The notes beneath the pieces are model-generated. The model made no database searches, was not told the DNA's origin, and worked only from the letters and a program-made list of their open reading frames with translations. From Halocatena marina (GTDB taxonomy: Archaea > Halobacteriota > Halobacteria > Halobacteriales > Haloarculaceae), in assembly GCF_023276375.1 (NCBI RefSeq), contig NZ_JALLPK010000001.1, forward strand, positions 124,001-188,000: DNA of 64,000 nt, written 5' to 3'. The position numbers and the translations under genes are program-made. Shown here in pieces: positions 42,182 through 52,098 of the stretch; the stretch's first letter is position 1; each line of letters opens with the position of its first letter.

Positions 42182-44224
42182 ATGATCGGAAAACGAATTT
42201 CAGTCGGGCTGTTGGCCGCCCTCCTCGTTGTGTCTGCTATTGGAGCCGGATTACCCTCCAGTGTGTTGGCCGTCAGTAGCTCGGACGACAACGACAGCCG
42301 GGCAACCGCCACGGCCATCGATGTCGGAACTGCTGCGAATGGAACAATCGAACAGAGTGACGTAGATTGGCACGCCGTCGAGGTTGAGTCTGGGAAGAGT
42401 ATCTTCGCTACGCTTACCATCACGACGGAGAACGCTGAAAACCTCAGATTCGATCTCTTCAATTCGGATGGTGAGAAGATCGGCGAGTATCCAAACGACA
42501 TGCTGGGGCCCGCTTACTCTACCAAGCGATTGGTTGCTGGCGACTCTGCCTTTGGCGGTGATGTCGCCGAGCAGTCTGGGACCTACTATGTCCGGGTACA
42601 AGCCGCCGGAGAGACGGTTGGCGAACCGACCGACTACGAGCTGACCGTCGAGACGGACGAGCTCGATGGGAACGACCCGAACGAGCAACCCAACACGGCC
42701 ACTCAGATCGAAGCGGACGAGACGATCGCTGGTGTCCTGAGCGGCTCCGATCGGGATACGTACGCGGTTGACCTCGAAAAAGGGGAGACGATCACCGTCT
42801 CTGCTGATTACGAGGACAGTGATTTCTTGCCGTATACGTATCTCGTCGGGCCGAACGCGAGCGACGCGACACTCGATCCATACCATGATCGGGAGTACTC
42901 CGTTGCACGCGAGCAGGCCGGTGGGGAACACAAGTTCACCTACACAGCGACGACGACCGGGACGCACTTCCTCCGCGTTAATCCGTACGGAGATAGTTCG
43001 ACGATCGGATCATTCAACGAGAAGGCGTCGTATGAGATCTCCGTTGACGTCTCCGGCGAGGACGACGATTCGGCCTCCGACGGCGACAACAGCCGCACGA
43101 ACGCGACTGAGATCGCCATCGGTGAGACGACCAACAGTGCGTTAGACTCGGAGAATGATTCGGACTGGTATGCCGTTGATCTCGATGAAGGGCAGGGCTT
43201 CACCGCCGAGGTCGTGCACACGAACCGTGAGGATCCCTCCACAGAGGTGTCCTTCGACGTGTACGATCCGAGTGACAATCGAATCGGTGAAGCACCGTTC
43301 GACAGACCGATCAACGCGTACCGAACGAGTCCTGCAAGCAACATCGCGTACGGTGCAGATGTCGTCGAACAGGACGGAACACATTATATCCGTGTCGAAG
43401 GTGATGAGGGAGCGGACTATTCCCTCACCGTCGAGACGGACGAACTCGATCAGTACGATCCGAACGAGCAACCGGAATCGGCCACCCACATCGAATCGGG
43501 TGAGACCGTTGCCGGAACGCTGACCGGATACGACCGAGACCTCTACGCGCTTGATCTCGAACAAGGTCAGACTGTCAACGTCACTGGCTCAGGAGGTCAG
43601 TCGCTCTGGGTCGCCAACTCTAGTGTCCCCAGTCCGATGCCCGAGGATTACTACTTCTCGGACAGTTACGCTGTAGCGAATGACGATGTCATGGATGGAA
43701 CGCTCTCGTTTACTGCAAATCAGACCGGAATGTACTACCTCAAGGTCGTAACCCCTGTGGAAATGTCCACGGCTGGTTCGTTCTTCGAGAGCAGTCCCTA
43801 CGAAATGAGTGTCGACGTAGCTGGACAGAACAATTCCTCCCCACCGACGGACGATCCCGACGATGAGGAGCGAAACGAAACACCAAACGATACTGACGAC
43901 TCGAACGAGAACAAGAACGAAAACGAGTTGAACAAACCATCATCCGGCGCCGATGATCCAGAGCGGATCGAAGAGAGCAATGGAATGGTCTCGGATGAAT
44001 CGAATCAGTCAGACGAAACAGATGAGGATTCCTCAGACAACACGGACGACACAGACGACAGTACGTCGGATGAGTCAGACGAAACAGATGAGGACTCCAC
44101 AGATAGTACAGACGACACAGAAGACGATACATCGGATGAGTCGGATCAGTCGGATGATGCAGACGAGACGTCGGATCAGTCAGACGAAACAGATGAGGAC
44201 TCCTCCGATCTCTCCGACTGCTAG
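42182..44224 (+). CDS. Secreted PPC-domain protein, chimeric paralogue 2
   Basis: 680 residues from the ATG at 42182, with signal peptide MIGKRISVGLLAALLVVSAI. Four PPC-like domains: the first two (residues about 35-300: TIEQSDVDWHAVEVESGKSI ... GTYYVRV ... SDRDTYAVDLEKGETITVSA ... TGTHFLRVNP) resemble paralogue 3. The last two (about 310-570) and the stalk match paralogue 1 with stretches of near identity (40752-41152 versus 43124-43524, four differences counted by eye). The stalk again ends in SDLSDC. The gene therefore looks like a fusion of the two neighbouring types within one signal-peptide frame. Surface or secreted; function unknown. Confidence 0.75.
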   Translation: MIGKRISVGLLAALLVVSAIGAGLPSSVLAVSSSDDNDSRATATAIDVGTAANGTIEQSDVDWHAVEVESGKSIFATLTITTENAENLRFDLFNSDGEKIGEYPNDMLGPAYSTKRLVAGDSAFGGDVAEQSGTYYVRVQAAGETVGEPTDYELTVETDELDGNDPNEQPNTATQIEADETIAGVLSGSDRDTYAVDLEKGETITVSADYEDSDFLPYTYLVGPNASDATLDPYHDREYSVAREQAGGEHKFTYTATTTGTHFLRVNPYGDSSTIGSFNEKASYEISVDVSGEDDDSASDGDNSRTNATEIAIGETTNSALDSENDSDWYAVDLDEGQGFTAEVVHTNREDPSTEVSFDVYDPSDNRIGEAPFDRPINAYRTSPASNIAYGADVVEQDGTHYIRVEGDEGADYSLTVETDELDQYDPNEQPESATHIESGETVAGTLTGYDRDLYALDLEQGQTVNVTGSGGQSLWVANSSVPSPMPEDYYFSDSYAVANDDVMDGTLSFTANQTGMYYLKVVTPVEMSTAGSFFESSPYEMSVDVAGQNNSSPPTDDPDDEERNETPNDTDDSNENKNENELNKPSSGADDPERIEESNGMVSDESNQSDETDEDSSDNTDDTDDSTSDESDETDEDSTDSTDDTEDDTSDESDQSDDADETSDQSDETDEDSSDLSDC

Positions 44225-44513
44225 GTGATGGATAAGTAAATCCACACCTCAGAAATCGATCATTTATTTTCTTTCGGATGGGTTCGATGATGCTTCGGCC
44301 CTCCGTCTGTCATAGCCCGCACCCGTTGTCGGAGTGACGCACTGCGGCAGACTGGGCTGTGACGGAGCGGTTTCACGCAGTACTCAACGCTGTAATCTGT
44401 TCGGATAGTTGGACCGTCGAAAACATCCGTATTGCCTCGATTGTCTAATTCGGATATATTCTATATCATGGTTTGTAAAATAATCGTATAGAAACTAAAC
44501 TAATCTACACGGC
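44225..44513. other. 3' flank of PPC gene 2 and leader region of gene 3
   Basis: Begins with the shared stop-codon context (ctaggtgatggataagtaa) and a T-rich segment (catttattttctttc). The stretch with cttcggccctcc and actgcggcag is also present after gene 3, so the 3' flank was part of the duplicated unit. The uvrC remnant at 44402-44444 and an AT-rich stretch with no counterpart in the other copies complete the interval. Confidence 0.5.
44402..44444 (+). pseudogene. Eroded second copy of the uvrC 3' end
   Basis: acatccgtattgcctcgatt matches the uvrC HhH coding bases (atatccgtgctgcctcgatt in the intact gene), in the same position relative to the shared promoter. It is shorter and more diverged than the copy at 41943, and the homology stops at about 44444. 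Indicates an older duplication. Confidence 0.5.
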
Positions 44514-44527
44514 CACAAAACCTATTA
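44514..44527 (+). promoter_or_regulatory. Shared promoter element of the PPC array, copy 3
   Basis: CACAAAACCTATTA, identical to copies 1 and 2, at the same distance before a short leader frame (ATG 44549). The flanking ggccacaaaa...acttatcga is also shared with copy 2. Confidence 0.55.
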
Positions 44528-44548
44528 CCAACTTATCGAGATATCGAT

Positions 44549-44599
44549 ATGCTTCAAAGAGGCTGCCTACCTACGATTAGCGGCAGATCTCTCGATTGA
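44549..44599 (+). CDS. Putative 16-residue leader peptide upstream of PPC gene 3
   Basis: Frame MLQRGCLPTISGRSLD. The beginning (ML-x-RG) and end (RSLD followed by TGA) agree with copy 2, the middle does not. The stop lies 11 bases before the PPC ATG. Confidence 0.25.
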   Translation: MLQRGCLPTISGRSLD

Positions 44600-44609
44600 G
44601 CACGATACT

Positions 44610-45755
44610 ATGATAGGAAAACGAATGACTGTCGGGCTGTTGGCCGCCCTCCTCGTTGTGTCTGCTGTCGGAGCTGGTGGATTTCCCGCCAGCGTGCTGG
44701 CTGCCGGTAGCTCGGACGACAACGACAGCCGGGCAACCGCGACCGCAATCGATGTCGGACAGACTGAAACTGGGACAATCGAACAGGGAGATGTCGATTG
44801 GCACGCCGTTGAGGTTGAATCTGGGAAGAGTATCTTCGCCAATCTCACCCTCACGACGGAGAATGAGGAAGACCTCGAATTCGAACTCTACAATCCGGAC
44901 GGTGAGCGGATCGGCGAAGGTCCTGCTGACCTGATGGTCCCTGGCTATCATACCATGCGAATGGTCACGGGTGGGACTGCGATGGGTGGTGACGTCGCCG
45001 AGCAGTCCGGGACCTACTACGTCCGGATACAACCCGCCGGTAATAATTTCAATGAATCAACCGATTATGAGTTGACCGTCGAGACGACGGAGCTTGATGA
45101 GAACGACCCGAACGAGCAACCCAACACGGCCACTCAGATCGAGGCGGACGAGACGATCGCCGGCGTGCTGAGCGGCTCCGATCGGGATACGTACGCGATC
45201 GATCTCGAAAAAGGGGAGACGATCACCGTCTCTGCTGAGTACGACGGGAGCTTCACGCCGTCGACGTCCCTCGTCGGGCCGAACGCGAGCGACGTGGAGC
45301 TTGATCCATACTACGATACAGAATACTCCCTCGCACACGAACCAATCGGGAGAGACCACGAGCTTACCTACACGGCGATGACGACCGGGACGCACTTCCT
45401 CCGCGTCAATCCGAACATCGAAAGCTCGACCATCGTAACGTTCGACGAGAAGGCGTCGTACGAAATGAGTGTCAACGTGTCGGGTCAGAGCTCCGATCAG
45501 CCAACGGATGATGAGGACTCCGATAATTCAGAATCCGGTGACGATAACGAGGAGACGAACGAAACACCAAACGAAACGGATGCGGATACCGATACTGACG
45601 ACTCGAACGAAGAGAGTGACAACACGTCGAATGAGTCGGATCAGTCGGATGACACAGAAGACAATACGTCGGGTGAGTCGGAGCAGAGCGACGATACGTC
45701 GAATCAGTCAGACGATGCAGAGGATGACACCTCTTCCGATTCCTCTGACTGCTAG
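44610..45755 (+). CDS. Secreted PPC-domain protein, paralogue 3
   Basis: 381 residues. The signal peptide coding bases are nearly identical to paralogue 1 (MIGKRMTVGLLAALLVVSAV), while the body matches the first half of paralogue 2. Two PPC-like domains: TIEQGDVDWHAVEVESGKSI ... GTYYVRIQPAG ... YELTVET, and SDRDTYAIDLEKGETITVSA ... TGTHFLRVNP ... YEMSVNVSG. The stalk (about residues 295-381) is Asp/Ser/Glu/Thr-rich and shorter than in the others, ending SDSSDC. The sequence thus links the signal type of gene 1 with the domain type of gene 2. Probably surface-exposed; function unknown. Confidence 0.75.
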   Translation: MIGKRMTVGLLAALLVVSAVGAGGFPASVLAAGSSDDNDSRATATAIDVGQTETGTIEQGDVDWHAVEVESGKSIFANLTLTTENEEDLEFELYNPDGERIGEGPADLMVPGYHTMRMVTGGTAMGGDVAEQSGTYYVRIQPAGNNFNESTDYELTVETTELDENDPNEQPNTATQIEADETIAGVLSGSDRDTYAIDLEKGETITVSAEYDGSFTPSTSLVGPNASDVELDPYYDTEYSLAHEPIGRDHELTYTAMTTGTHFLRVNPNIESSTIVTFDEKASYEMSVNVSGQSSDQPTDDEDSDNSESGDDNEETNETPNETDADTDTDDSNEESDNTSNESDQSDDTEDNTSGESEQSDDTSNQSDDAEDDTSSDSSDC

Positions 45756-45946
45756 GTGATGGATAAGTAACGATCTCCATCTCAGCAGTTACTTATTCAT
45801 CTCGTTCGGACAGGTTCGACGACGCTTCGGCCCTCCACCCACACAGCCCGCACCGTTGCCAGAATGAGGCACTGTGGCAGTTGGTTGTGACAGAAGTTTC
45901 ACCCTACATCTGTATATTTGTGCTATTCACACTGGCTACTTGCATA

Positions 45947-47626
45947 TTAAAAATCTCGTCTTCGAACCGGCACCGAGAGCGTTGCAGGGGTTTCTTCCGA
46001 ATGGTAGACAAGAGCCCCGAGCGATGTCCGAGAGGCGAAAAAGGCGTCGTCTGTCGTGGCAAGCGTGAGTCGAAGGGCGTCATCGGAGTCGAATTGGTGC
46101 TGGGTGACGACTAATTCGATATGCTTTTGCTCCGATTGTAGTTCCAAGCCACGCCTATTTTTTCGCTCCATCAATTCTTCGGCAGTGTCGTCTTCAGTTT
46201 CAACGCTGAATGGTGTCACTTGGTTGTAGAGCTGTGTCTCATTCTCACTGTGAATACGAGAGAGCATTGCGAACAGCCGTGTTTCCCGACCGAGCGGAGC
46301 GATAGTAACATCGAGGACGGGGGGTCCGAGAAGTTCGAATGGTTCGTCCACCGGAAAGTCGAACGAGACCGCCGTCACTCCGCCTTCGAGAATCGGGACG
46401 AACTGATTCATCGAGGTCGAGACAACGGTGTTGACAAGTAGTGAATGTGTTCCCAGCGCGGCAGATTCGAGTGAGAACGTCAATCCGTCCTCGGCAGCAG
46501 GGAACCGATTGATTGCTTCCCACGAGTCTGACTGCTGGTGGTAGTAGGTGATTGGTGGGAGGTTCATCGGTGATGTCCCGTCTGTGAGGTGTGTGTCCAT
46601 CCACGCACGAGCGATGTCGTCGATGTACGCTGCTGTCCCTCCCGATGTACTGGAGACGCCGAGCGTGTGTCCACCGTCGTGCAAGAGCAGGCGCGTTTCG
46701 ACGGCTTGGTTACGGAGCTTTCGGTAGTTCCGAATCGCTTCCTGCGGGGTGAACAGCGTATCTGACCATCCTGCGATGAACAGCGTGGGGATGTCTATCT
46801 GATCTAACTTCTCAATCGGCGAGCGGGCGTTCAAGTACTCCCACGCATCCTCGGTTAGTTCGTTTTCTACCATCGTGTCCCGGTATATCTCGTGGAGTTG
46901 CGGCTCGACGCCGTGTTCGATATTCTCGAACGACAGAACCATGTCCTCCAATGAAATACCGCGCGAATCTGCGATACCAGTGACGTACAACAGTGTTGCC
47001 CACCCCTTCTTGATTACACCGTCGGGAGCGAACGAGTACGAGAGATCGTGCCACGCTAACCGCGGAACTATCGCATCGAGACGATCGTCTGCTGCTGCGA
47101 CAGTTAGTTGAAGTCCACCCGCATACGAGATACCATCCATTCCAACTCGTGGATTCACTCGCCCGTCGATCGGTTCATCGACCTCGACAGTCGAACGTCG
47201 ACCGAGCCACGAAATGAGTGCCGAGGCGTCCCGTACCTCATTTGGTCCGTTGAGTCCGACCGTGCCGTCTGACTCCCCGAATCCTCGGGAATCGTAGACA
47301 AGGACGACGTATCCATTTTGTGCGTAGTACTCGGCCATTCTGACCTGCGCTGTACCCATTCGGTCACTGCCCCACGTGTGGGTCATGAGCACTGCAGGAT
47401 ACGATCGGTCGGTGGCAGTTGTCGCTGCACCCGCTGGCTCGTATACGCTCCCGACGATCGTTGTCCCGTCGAATGATTCGATCTCGACACGCTCGATGTG
47501 CGTATCACGAGTCGTCGCATCAGTGGTCCCAACACTGGCACCGACGATACCAGCGAGTGAACCAGCTGCGACCCGCTGTAAGAAAGCACGGCGTGTCGGA
47601 TTCTCCGACCACCGTTTGCGCGCCAT
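45947..47626 (-). CDS. Tat-exported CocE/NonD-type alpha/beta hydrolase (X-Pro dipeptidyl-peptidase S15-like)
   Basis: 559 residues. NPTRRAFLQRVAAGSLAG is a twin-arginine signal. The hydrolase core has MTHTWGSDR (oxyanion), YVVLVYDSRGFGESDG, nucleophile elbow GISYAGG, the acidic loop FIAGWSDTLFTPQEAIRNY and HDGGHTLG with the catalytic His. The C-terminal ~170 residues form a jelly-roll domain (FELLGPPVLDVTIAPLGRETRLFAML) as in S15 peptidases and cocaine-esterase-like enzymes. Likely secreted peptidase or esterase; substrate unknown. Convergent with the PPC array, 191 bases away. Confidence 0.88.
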   Translation of the reverse strand: MARKRWSENPTRRAFLQRVAAGSLAGIVGASVGTTDATTRDTHIERVEIESFDGTTIVGSVYEPAGAATTATDRSYPAVLMTHTWGSDRMGTAQVRMAEYYAQNGYVVLVYDSRGFGESDGTVGLNGPNEVRDASALISWLGRRSTVEVDEPIDGRVNPRVGMDGISYAGGLQLTVAAADDRLDAIVPRLAWHDLSYSFAPDGVIKKGWATLLYVTGIADSRGISLEDMVLSFENIEHGVEPQLHEIYRDTMVENELTEDAWEYLNARSPIEKLDQIDIPTLFIAGWSDTLFTPQEAIRNYRKLRNQAVETRLLLHDGGHTLGVSSTSGGTAAYIDDIARAWMDTHLTDGTSPMNLPPITYYHQQSDSWEAINRFPAAEDGLTFSLESAALGTHSLLVNTVVSTSMNQFVPILEGGVTAVSFDFPVDEPFELLGPPVLDVTIAPLGRETRLFAMLSRIHSENETQLYNQVTPFSVETEDDTAEELMERKNRRGLELQSEQKHIELVVTQHQFDSDDALRLTLATTDDAFFASRTSLGALVYHSEETPATLSVPVRRRDF

Positions 47627-47815
47627 AGTTCGTGTTGGACTGTGACAGTATTATGTCGTTGCAATGTGTGATCTTCTATTCGATCTAAAAACTATGTGAT
47701 GCTCTCGTTACATCATCTCGAAGGACTGTGTTCGTACTGTGAATTTTATTTTTTGAGGGGTGGATTCAATTTGTATGCACGAAATGCTTAACTCTTGTTC
47801 GTCAAATAGTAAGAT

Positions 47816-48922
47816 ATGAGCAGTCCGTATCGCACCGTCGGTCGGTTGTCGGCTAAGTGGACACTCGGGCGGCTCGCTGTTTACCTGCTGGGTCTGTTCA
47901 TTCTTGCCCTCGTGTTCGTCCTTGCCCCTGCTGATCCAGTACTTGCTACCGGAATCCTCATTCTAGCAGTCGCGATTGCGACGGTAACGAGTGCTGTCGA
48001 AATCGTGCAGGCGTACGAAAAGCGCGCGCTCACGGTGTTCGGAGAGTACCGAGAACTGCTCGATCCTGGTATTCACATCGTCCCGCCGTTCGTTTCCCAA
48101 ACACACCGGTTCGATCTGCGGACACAGACCCTCGATGTTCCTCGCCAAGAGGCGATCACGCGGGACAATTCTCCCGTAACGGCAGACGCCGTCGTTTACA
48201 TCAGAGTGATGGATGCCAAGCGAGCGTACCTCGGGGTCGATCACTACCGTCGGGCAACGTCCCTCCTTGCTCAGACAACACTTCGGGCGGTGCTCGGAGA
48301 TATGAAACTCGATGAGACGCTTTCACGCCGTGATGAGATCAATGGCCGCATTCGGCAGGAGATCGACGAACCAACCGACCAGTGGGGAGTACGAATCGAA
48401 GCTGTCGAGGTACGCGAGGTGAATCCGAGTCGAGGTGTCGTGAGCGCGATGGAACAGCAGTCGTCCGCAGAGCGCCGTCGTCGAGCGATGATCCTCGATG
48501 CACAGGGTGAACGTGTGAGCGCCATTGAGCGCGCACAGGGTGACAAACAGTCAAATATCATTCGTGCGCAGGGAGAAAAGCAATCGCAGGTCTTGGAAGC
48601 ACAGGGAGATGCTGTATCGACAGTGCTTCGAGCGAAAGCAGCCGAATCGATGGGTGAGCGGGCTGTCATCGATAAAGGCATGGAAACACTCGCAGAGATC
48701 GGCCAGAGCGACTCCACCACGTACGTGCTCCCACAGGAACTCACGTCACTCCTCGGGCGCTACGGCAAGCACCTCACTGGCGGTGATGCTCGAGCGTCCC
48801 CTATCGATCTGGAGAGTTTGACGTTTGATGCAGAGACCCGCGATCTGATCGGTATCGACAACATCGAGCAGATCACTCGGGGAGAAGAGACGATCGTTAC
48901 AGAATCCGAACGCAGTCAGTAA
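47816..48922 (+). CDS. SPFH/band 7 (stomatin-like) membrane protein
   Basis: 368 residues. Two N-terminal hydrophobic segments (VYLLGLFILALVFVLAPADPVLA and ATGILILAVAIATVTS) anchor the protein. The SPFH domain follows (IVQAYEKRALTVFGEYRELLDPGIHIVPPFV ... RTQTLDVPRQEAITRDNSPVTADAVVYIRV). A long coiled-coil (SSAERRRRAMILDAQGERVSAIERAQGDKQSNIIRAQGEK) has heptad-like AQGEKQS repeats. Stomatins form oligomeric membrane microdomains and often pair with an NfeD protease gene; none is adjacent here. It ends 4 bases before the stop of the convergent uvrB. Confidence 0.93.
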   Translation: MSSPYRTVGRLSAKWTLGRLAVYLLGLFILALVFVLAPADPVLATGILILAVAIATVTSAVEIVQAYEKRALTVFGEYRELLDPGIHIVPPFVSQTHRFDLRTQTLDVPRQEAITRDNSPVTADAVVYIRVMDAKRAYLGVDHYRRATSLLAQTTLRAVLGDMKLDETLSRRDEINGRIRQEIDEPTDQWGVRIEAVEVREVNPSRGVVSAMEQQSSAERRRRAMILDAQGERVSAIERAQGDKQSNIIRAQGEKQSQVLEAQGDAVSTVLRAKAAESMGERAVIDKGMETLAEIGQSDSTTYVLPQELTSLLGRYGKHLTGGDARASPIDLESLTFDAETRDLIGIDNIEQITRGEETIVTESERSQ

Positions 48923-48926
48923 TCGC

Positions 48927-51038
48927 TCAGAACTCCTCGGACTCGGGTGCAATTCCGGACTCGTCGATCTCGAATTCTTCGTGGATGTTTCGAATCCGGT
49001 CACGAATGTCCGCAGCCAGCTCGAATTCGAGATTGTCCGCAGCTTCCTGCATTCGCTGTTCGAGTTCCGAGATGTACTCTTTTGCTTCTGTGCTCGAATC
49101 GGGTTCGACGCCAGTGACGCCACTGGTGTCTGTCTTGCTTCCGGGGAGATTCGTTTCTCCAACCTCCTTCTGGATCGTCTCGGGTGTATAGCCGTGTTCC
49201 TCGTTGAACTGCTGTTGAATCTCTCGACGTCGCTGGGTCTCTTCGATGGCCGATTGCATCGAGTCGGTCATCTCATCGGCATACAGTATGACTTCGCCGT
49301 TGACGTTGCGTGCTGCACGACCCATTGTCTGAACGAGGGTGGTCGTAGAGCGCAGGAATCCCTCCTGATCGGCGTCGAGAATGGCCACCAGTGACACCTC
49401 AGGAATGTCAAGTCCTTCACGAAGTAGGTTGATTCCGACAAGCACATCGAACTCGCCGAGACGGAGTCCTCGGACGAGCTCGTGGCGTTCGAGTGTGTCC
49501 GTCTCATCGTGCATGTACTCGACCGCGACACCAGCCTCTTCGAGGTATTCGGTGAGATCTTCAGCCATTCGTTTGGTCAGTGTCGTAACGAGCACGCGCT
49601 CGCCGTCCTCGATCCGATTATCGATTCGCGTGAGGAGGTCATCGATCTGGTTCGTCGCACTAGCGGTCTCGATGCTCGGATCTACGAGATGCGTTGGCCG
49701 CACGATCTGTTCTGCGATCTGATCTGAGTGTTCGCGCTCGTACTCGGCGGGTGTCGCGCTGACGTAGAGCTTATCGGCAGTACGCTCTTCGAACTCCTCG
49801 AACGACAGGGGACGATTATCGTAGGCTGTGGGAAGCCGGAAGCCGTTCTCGACGAGTGAATCCTTGCGCGCTTTGTCTCCCGCAAGCTGGCCGCGAATTT
49901 GTGGTAACGTTTGGTGTGACTCATCGACAACAGTGAGGAAGTCATCTGGGAAATAATCGAGCAGCGTGTACGGTGGTTCCCCCGAGTCGCGGTCGCTCAT
50001 GTGAACAGAGTAGTTCTCGATTCCCGAACAGTACCCTGTTTCACGGAGCATTTCGAGGTCGAAGGTTGTGCGCTCCTCGATGCGCTGGGCGGCGAGGAGG
50101 TCGCCTTGCCGCTCGAAGTACGAAACGCGTTCTTGGAGGAGTCCTTCGATCTCTTCGATAGCTCGTTCGAGGCGCTCTTCGGGAATCGAGTAGTGTTCTG
50201 CGGGGTGAAAGAGCACTGCGCGCTGTTCGCCCTTCGATTCGCCCTCTAAAACATCGATCTTCTGCATCCGATCGACCTCCTCACCCCAGAATTCGACGCG
50301 GACGGCGTACCGCCCATACATGGGGAACACCTCGACAGTGTCGCCTCGGACTCGGAACGTCCCTTGCGTGAAGTCTACATCATTGCGCTCGTAGTTAAGA
50401 TCGACAAGCGATGCGAGGAGCTCATCACGATCGATCTGTTGACCAACTTCGAGCCGAAGGGCCATCTCCTCGTAGTTCGCAGGATCACCAAGCCCGTAGA
50501 TGGCCGAGACCGAAGCGACGACGATGACGTCGTTGCGAGTGAGTAACGAGCGCGTCGCTGAGTGTCGGAGTCGATCGATCTCCTCGTTGATCGAGGCGTC
50601 CTTATCGATGTACGTGTCGGTTTGCTCGACGTACGCCTCGGGCTGATAGTAATCGTAGTAAGAAACGAAGTACTCGACGGCGTTGTCCGGAAACAGCGTT
50701 CGGAACTCGTCGTACAACTGCGCCGCGAGGGTCTTGTTGTGTGCAATAACGAGTGTCGGTTTTTGCACCTGTTCGATGAGCCACGAAACGGTATTGGTCT
50801 TTCCCGATCCAGTCACGCCCAGCAACGTTTGTTCGCTTGCTCCATTTCCATAGCCCGCAGCAAGCTGCTCGATGGCTGTTGGCTGATCACCGGCAGGCTC
50901 GAATGGTGCCTCTACGCGGAACGGTCGTTCGAGGTCGGGACGGTCGGGTGAGAGCGGTGACGAACCAGAATTGGAATCGGAATCAGAACTGGAACTAGAG
51001 CGAGGGCTGGAGCCTGAGCTTGAGCTGGGGTCACTCAT
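48927..51038 (-). CDS. uvrB: Excinuclease ABC subunit B
   Basis: 703 residues. Damage-verifying helicase-like subunit of nucleotide excision repair. Walker A GVTGSGKT, beta-hairpin region [34 protein letters not shown] (motif II), helicase motifs V/VI ([28 protein letters not shown]) and a C-terminal UVR motif ([31 protein letters not shown]) that contacts UvrC. The first ~30 residues are an unusual Ser/Asp/Gly/Pro-rich linker. It is apart from uvrC (38718) and uvrA is not in the window. Confidence 0.97.
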   Translation of the reverse strand: MSDPSSSSGSSPRSSSSSDSDSNSGSSPLSPDRPDLERPFRVEAPFEPAGDQPTAIEQLAAGYGNGASEQTLLGVTGSGKTNTVSWLIEQVQKPTLVIAHNKTLAAQLYDEFRTLFPDNAVEYFVSYYDYYQPEAYVEQTDTYIDKDASINEEIDRLRHSATRSLLTRNDVIVVASVSAIYGLGDPANYEEMALRLEVGQQIDRDELLASLVDLNYERNDVDFTQGTFRVRGDTVEVFPMYGRYAVRVEFWGEEVDRMQKIDVLEGESKGEQRAVLFHPAEHYSIPEERLERAIEEIEGLLQERVSYFERQGDLLAAQRIEERTTFDLEMLRETGYCSGIENYSVHMSDRDSGEPPYTLLDYFPDDFLTVVDESHQTLPQIRGQLAGDKARKDSLVENGFRLPTAYDNRPLSFEEFEERTADKLYVSATPAEYEREHSDQIAEQIVRPTHLVDPSIETASATNQIDDLLTRIDNRIEDGERVLVTTLTKRMAEDLTEYLEEAGVAVEYMHDETDTLERHELVRGLRLGEFDVLVGINLLREGLDIPEVSLVAILDADQEGFLRSTTTLVQTMGRAARNVNGEVILYADEMTDSMQSAIEETQRRREIQQQFNEEHGYTPETIQKEVGETNLPGSKTDTSGVTGVEPDSSTEAKEYISELEQRMQEAADNLEFELAADIRDRIRNIHEEFEIDESGIAPESEEF

Positions 51039-51343
51039 TGTCTACGATTAGGAGCGAGAGCACTTCAGGAACTCGATTGCGGTGGTTTGGGTTCGTTCGA
51101 GAATATCGACAAACACGAACACGGCTACTGATTTCAGCTCAAATTCTGATACACGTTTCTATTGAGCGTGGATGATTTTGATGATTGGCAGCTTCTCTAA
51201 TCGGGGCTGTTGTTTCTATTGCAGCGAGAGTTTGAGAGACGAGATCTCCTCGAAAGCGCGACAGTGTGGTGGCTTGAGCATAGCTTCGCTTCGTAGCGGT
51301 CGTTCTCGGAAATCCTAAGTAGCGGACTCGACAGAGTATGAGT
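51039..51343. other. Intergenic region between uvrB and rpl40e
   Basis: About 305 bases, divergent promoter region. tcctaagtagc at about 51312-51322 is a TATA-like element placed for rpl40e. Nothing else was recognised. Confidence 0.5.
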
Positions 51344-51493
51344 ATGGCTAGTTTCCCCGAGGCAGAAGATCGGCTCCTCAACAAGATGATTTGCATGCGC
51401 TGTAACGCTCGCAATCCGGCACGCGCAGACAGCTGCCGGAAATGTGGATACAAAAATCTTCGACCAAAGGCGAAAGAGAGCCGCTCGGTCTGA
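51344..51493 (+). CDS. rpl40e: 50S ribosomal protein L40e
   Basis: 49 residues, too short for many gene finders. [18 protein letters not shown] begins the protein and two zinc-binding pairs, CMRC (17-20) and CRKC (31-34), match archaeal L40e, a small zinc-ribbon protein of the large ribosomal subunit. The tail ([11 protein letters not shown]) is basic, as expected for rRNA binding. An in-frame ATG two codons earlier (51338) is an alternative start, and would suit a leaderless transcript from the upstream box. Confidence 0.95.
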   Translation: MASFPEAEDRLLNKMICMRCNARNPARADSCRKCGYKNLRPKAKESRSV

Positions 51494-51529
51494 TTTTCAT
51501 CACCTTTGGTGGTTAGCTACTTGGTACAA

Positions 51530-52024
51530 TTAGTCCTCACTTTCAAGGTAGTCCTGTTGGACTGAAACGATGGCAGTGGAGTCCTCGCACGCGGCGTAGC
51601 GAGAAAGTGGTTCGGCGTTGAGTTCGAGGAACGTGTGTCCCCACCGAAATTTCGAGAGGAGTTGTTCTGCCTGTTCACGCTCGCCGAGAATACACAGTGC
51701 ACCGGCGAACGCTTCGACAGTGTTCAGCTGGAAGGGCTGTCCGTAGTTCACGGGATTGGCGGCGACGAGGAATGGGAGTGCTCGATGTGTGCCCCGTAGT
51801 TGGAATGCTTCGCTTTCGGCTGTTTCCCACGAGCAATCGAGTGCGATGAGGACATCGTCAGTGTCGGCTGGTGAGAGTGCCTGCTCTGCGAACGGATTGA
51901 GAACAATTCCCGGAGGGACCGAGCGCGCCGACTGGTGTAACTCTGTGAGGTCAAAGCGCGCGAGCTTGCGAGCACTGCACTTCTCGGGATCGTCGTCTCC
52001 CTCGTACCGGACGTGAATCTCCAC
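51530..52024 (-). CDS. tsr3: DUF367 / Tsr3-like rRNA aminocarboxypropyltransferase
   Basis: 164 residues. Tsr3 transfers the aminocarboxypropyl group of S-adenosylmethionine to a hypermodified pseudouridine in small-subunit rRNA. Motifs: [73 protein letters not shown] and [11 protein letters not shown]. The start codon is GTG at 52024. It is convergent with rpl40e, which is also a translation gene, and diverges from the next gene. Confidence 0.93.
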   Translation of the reverse strand: MEIHVRYEGDDDPEKCSARKLARFDLTELHQSARSVPPGIVLNPFAEQALSPADTDDVLIALDCSWETAESEAFQLRGTHRALPFLVAANPVNYGQPFQLNTVEAFAGALCILGEREQAEQLLSKFRWGHTFLELNAEPLSRYAACEDSTAIVSVQQDYLESED

Positions 52025-52098
52025 GCCTGTACTCGTCGCGCCACCGATAAAAGCCGACCGACCAGCGCGCTCTTGTGACCACCGCGCGTGGTTTCGCC

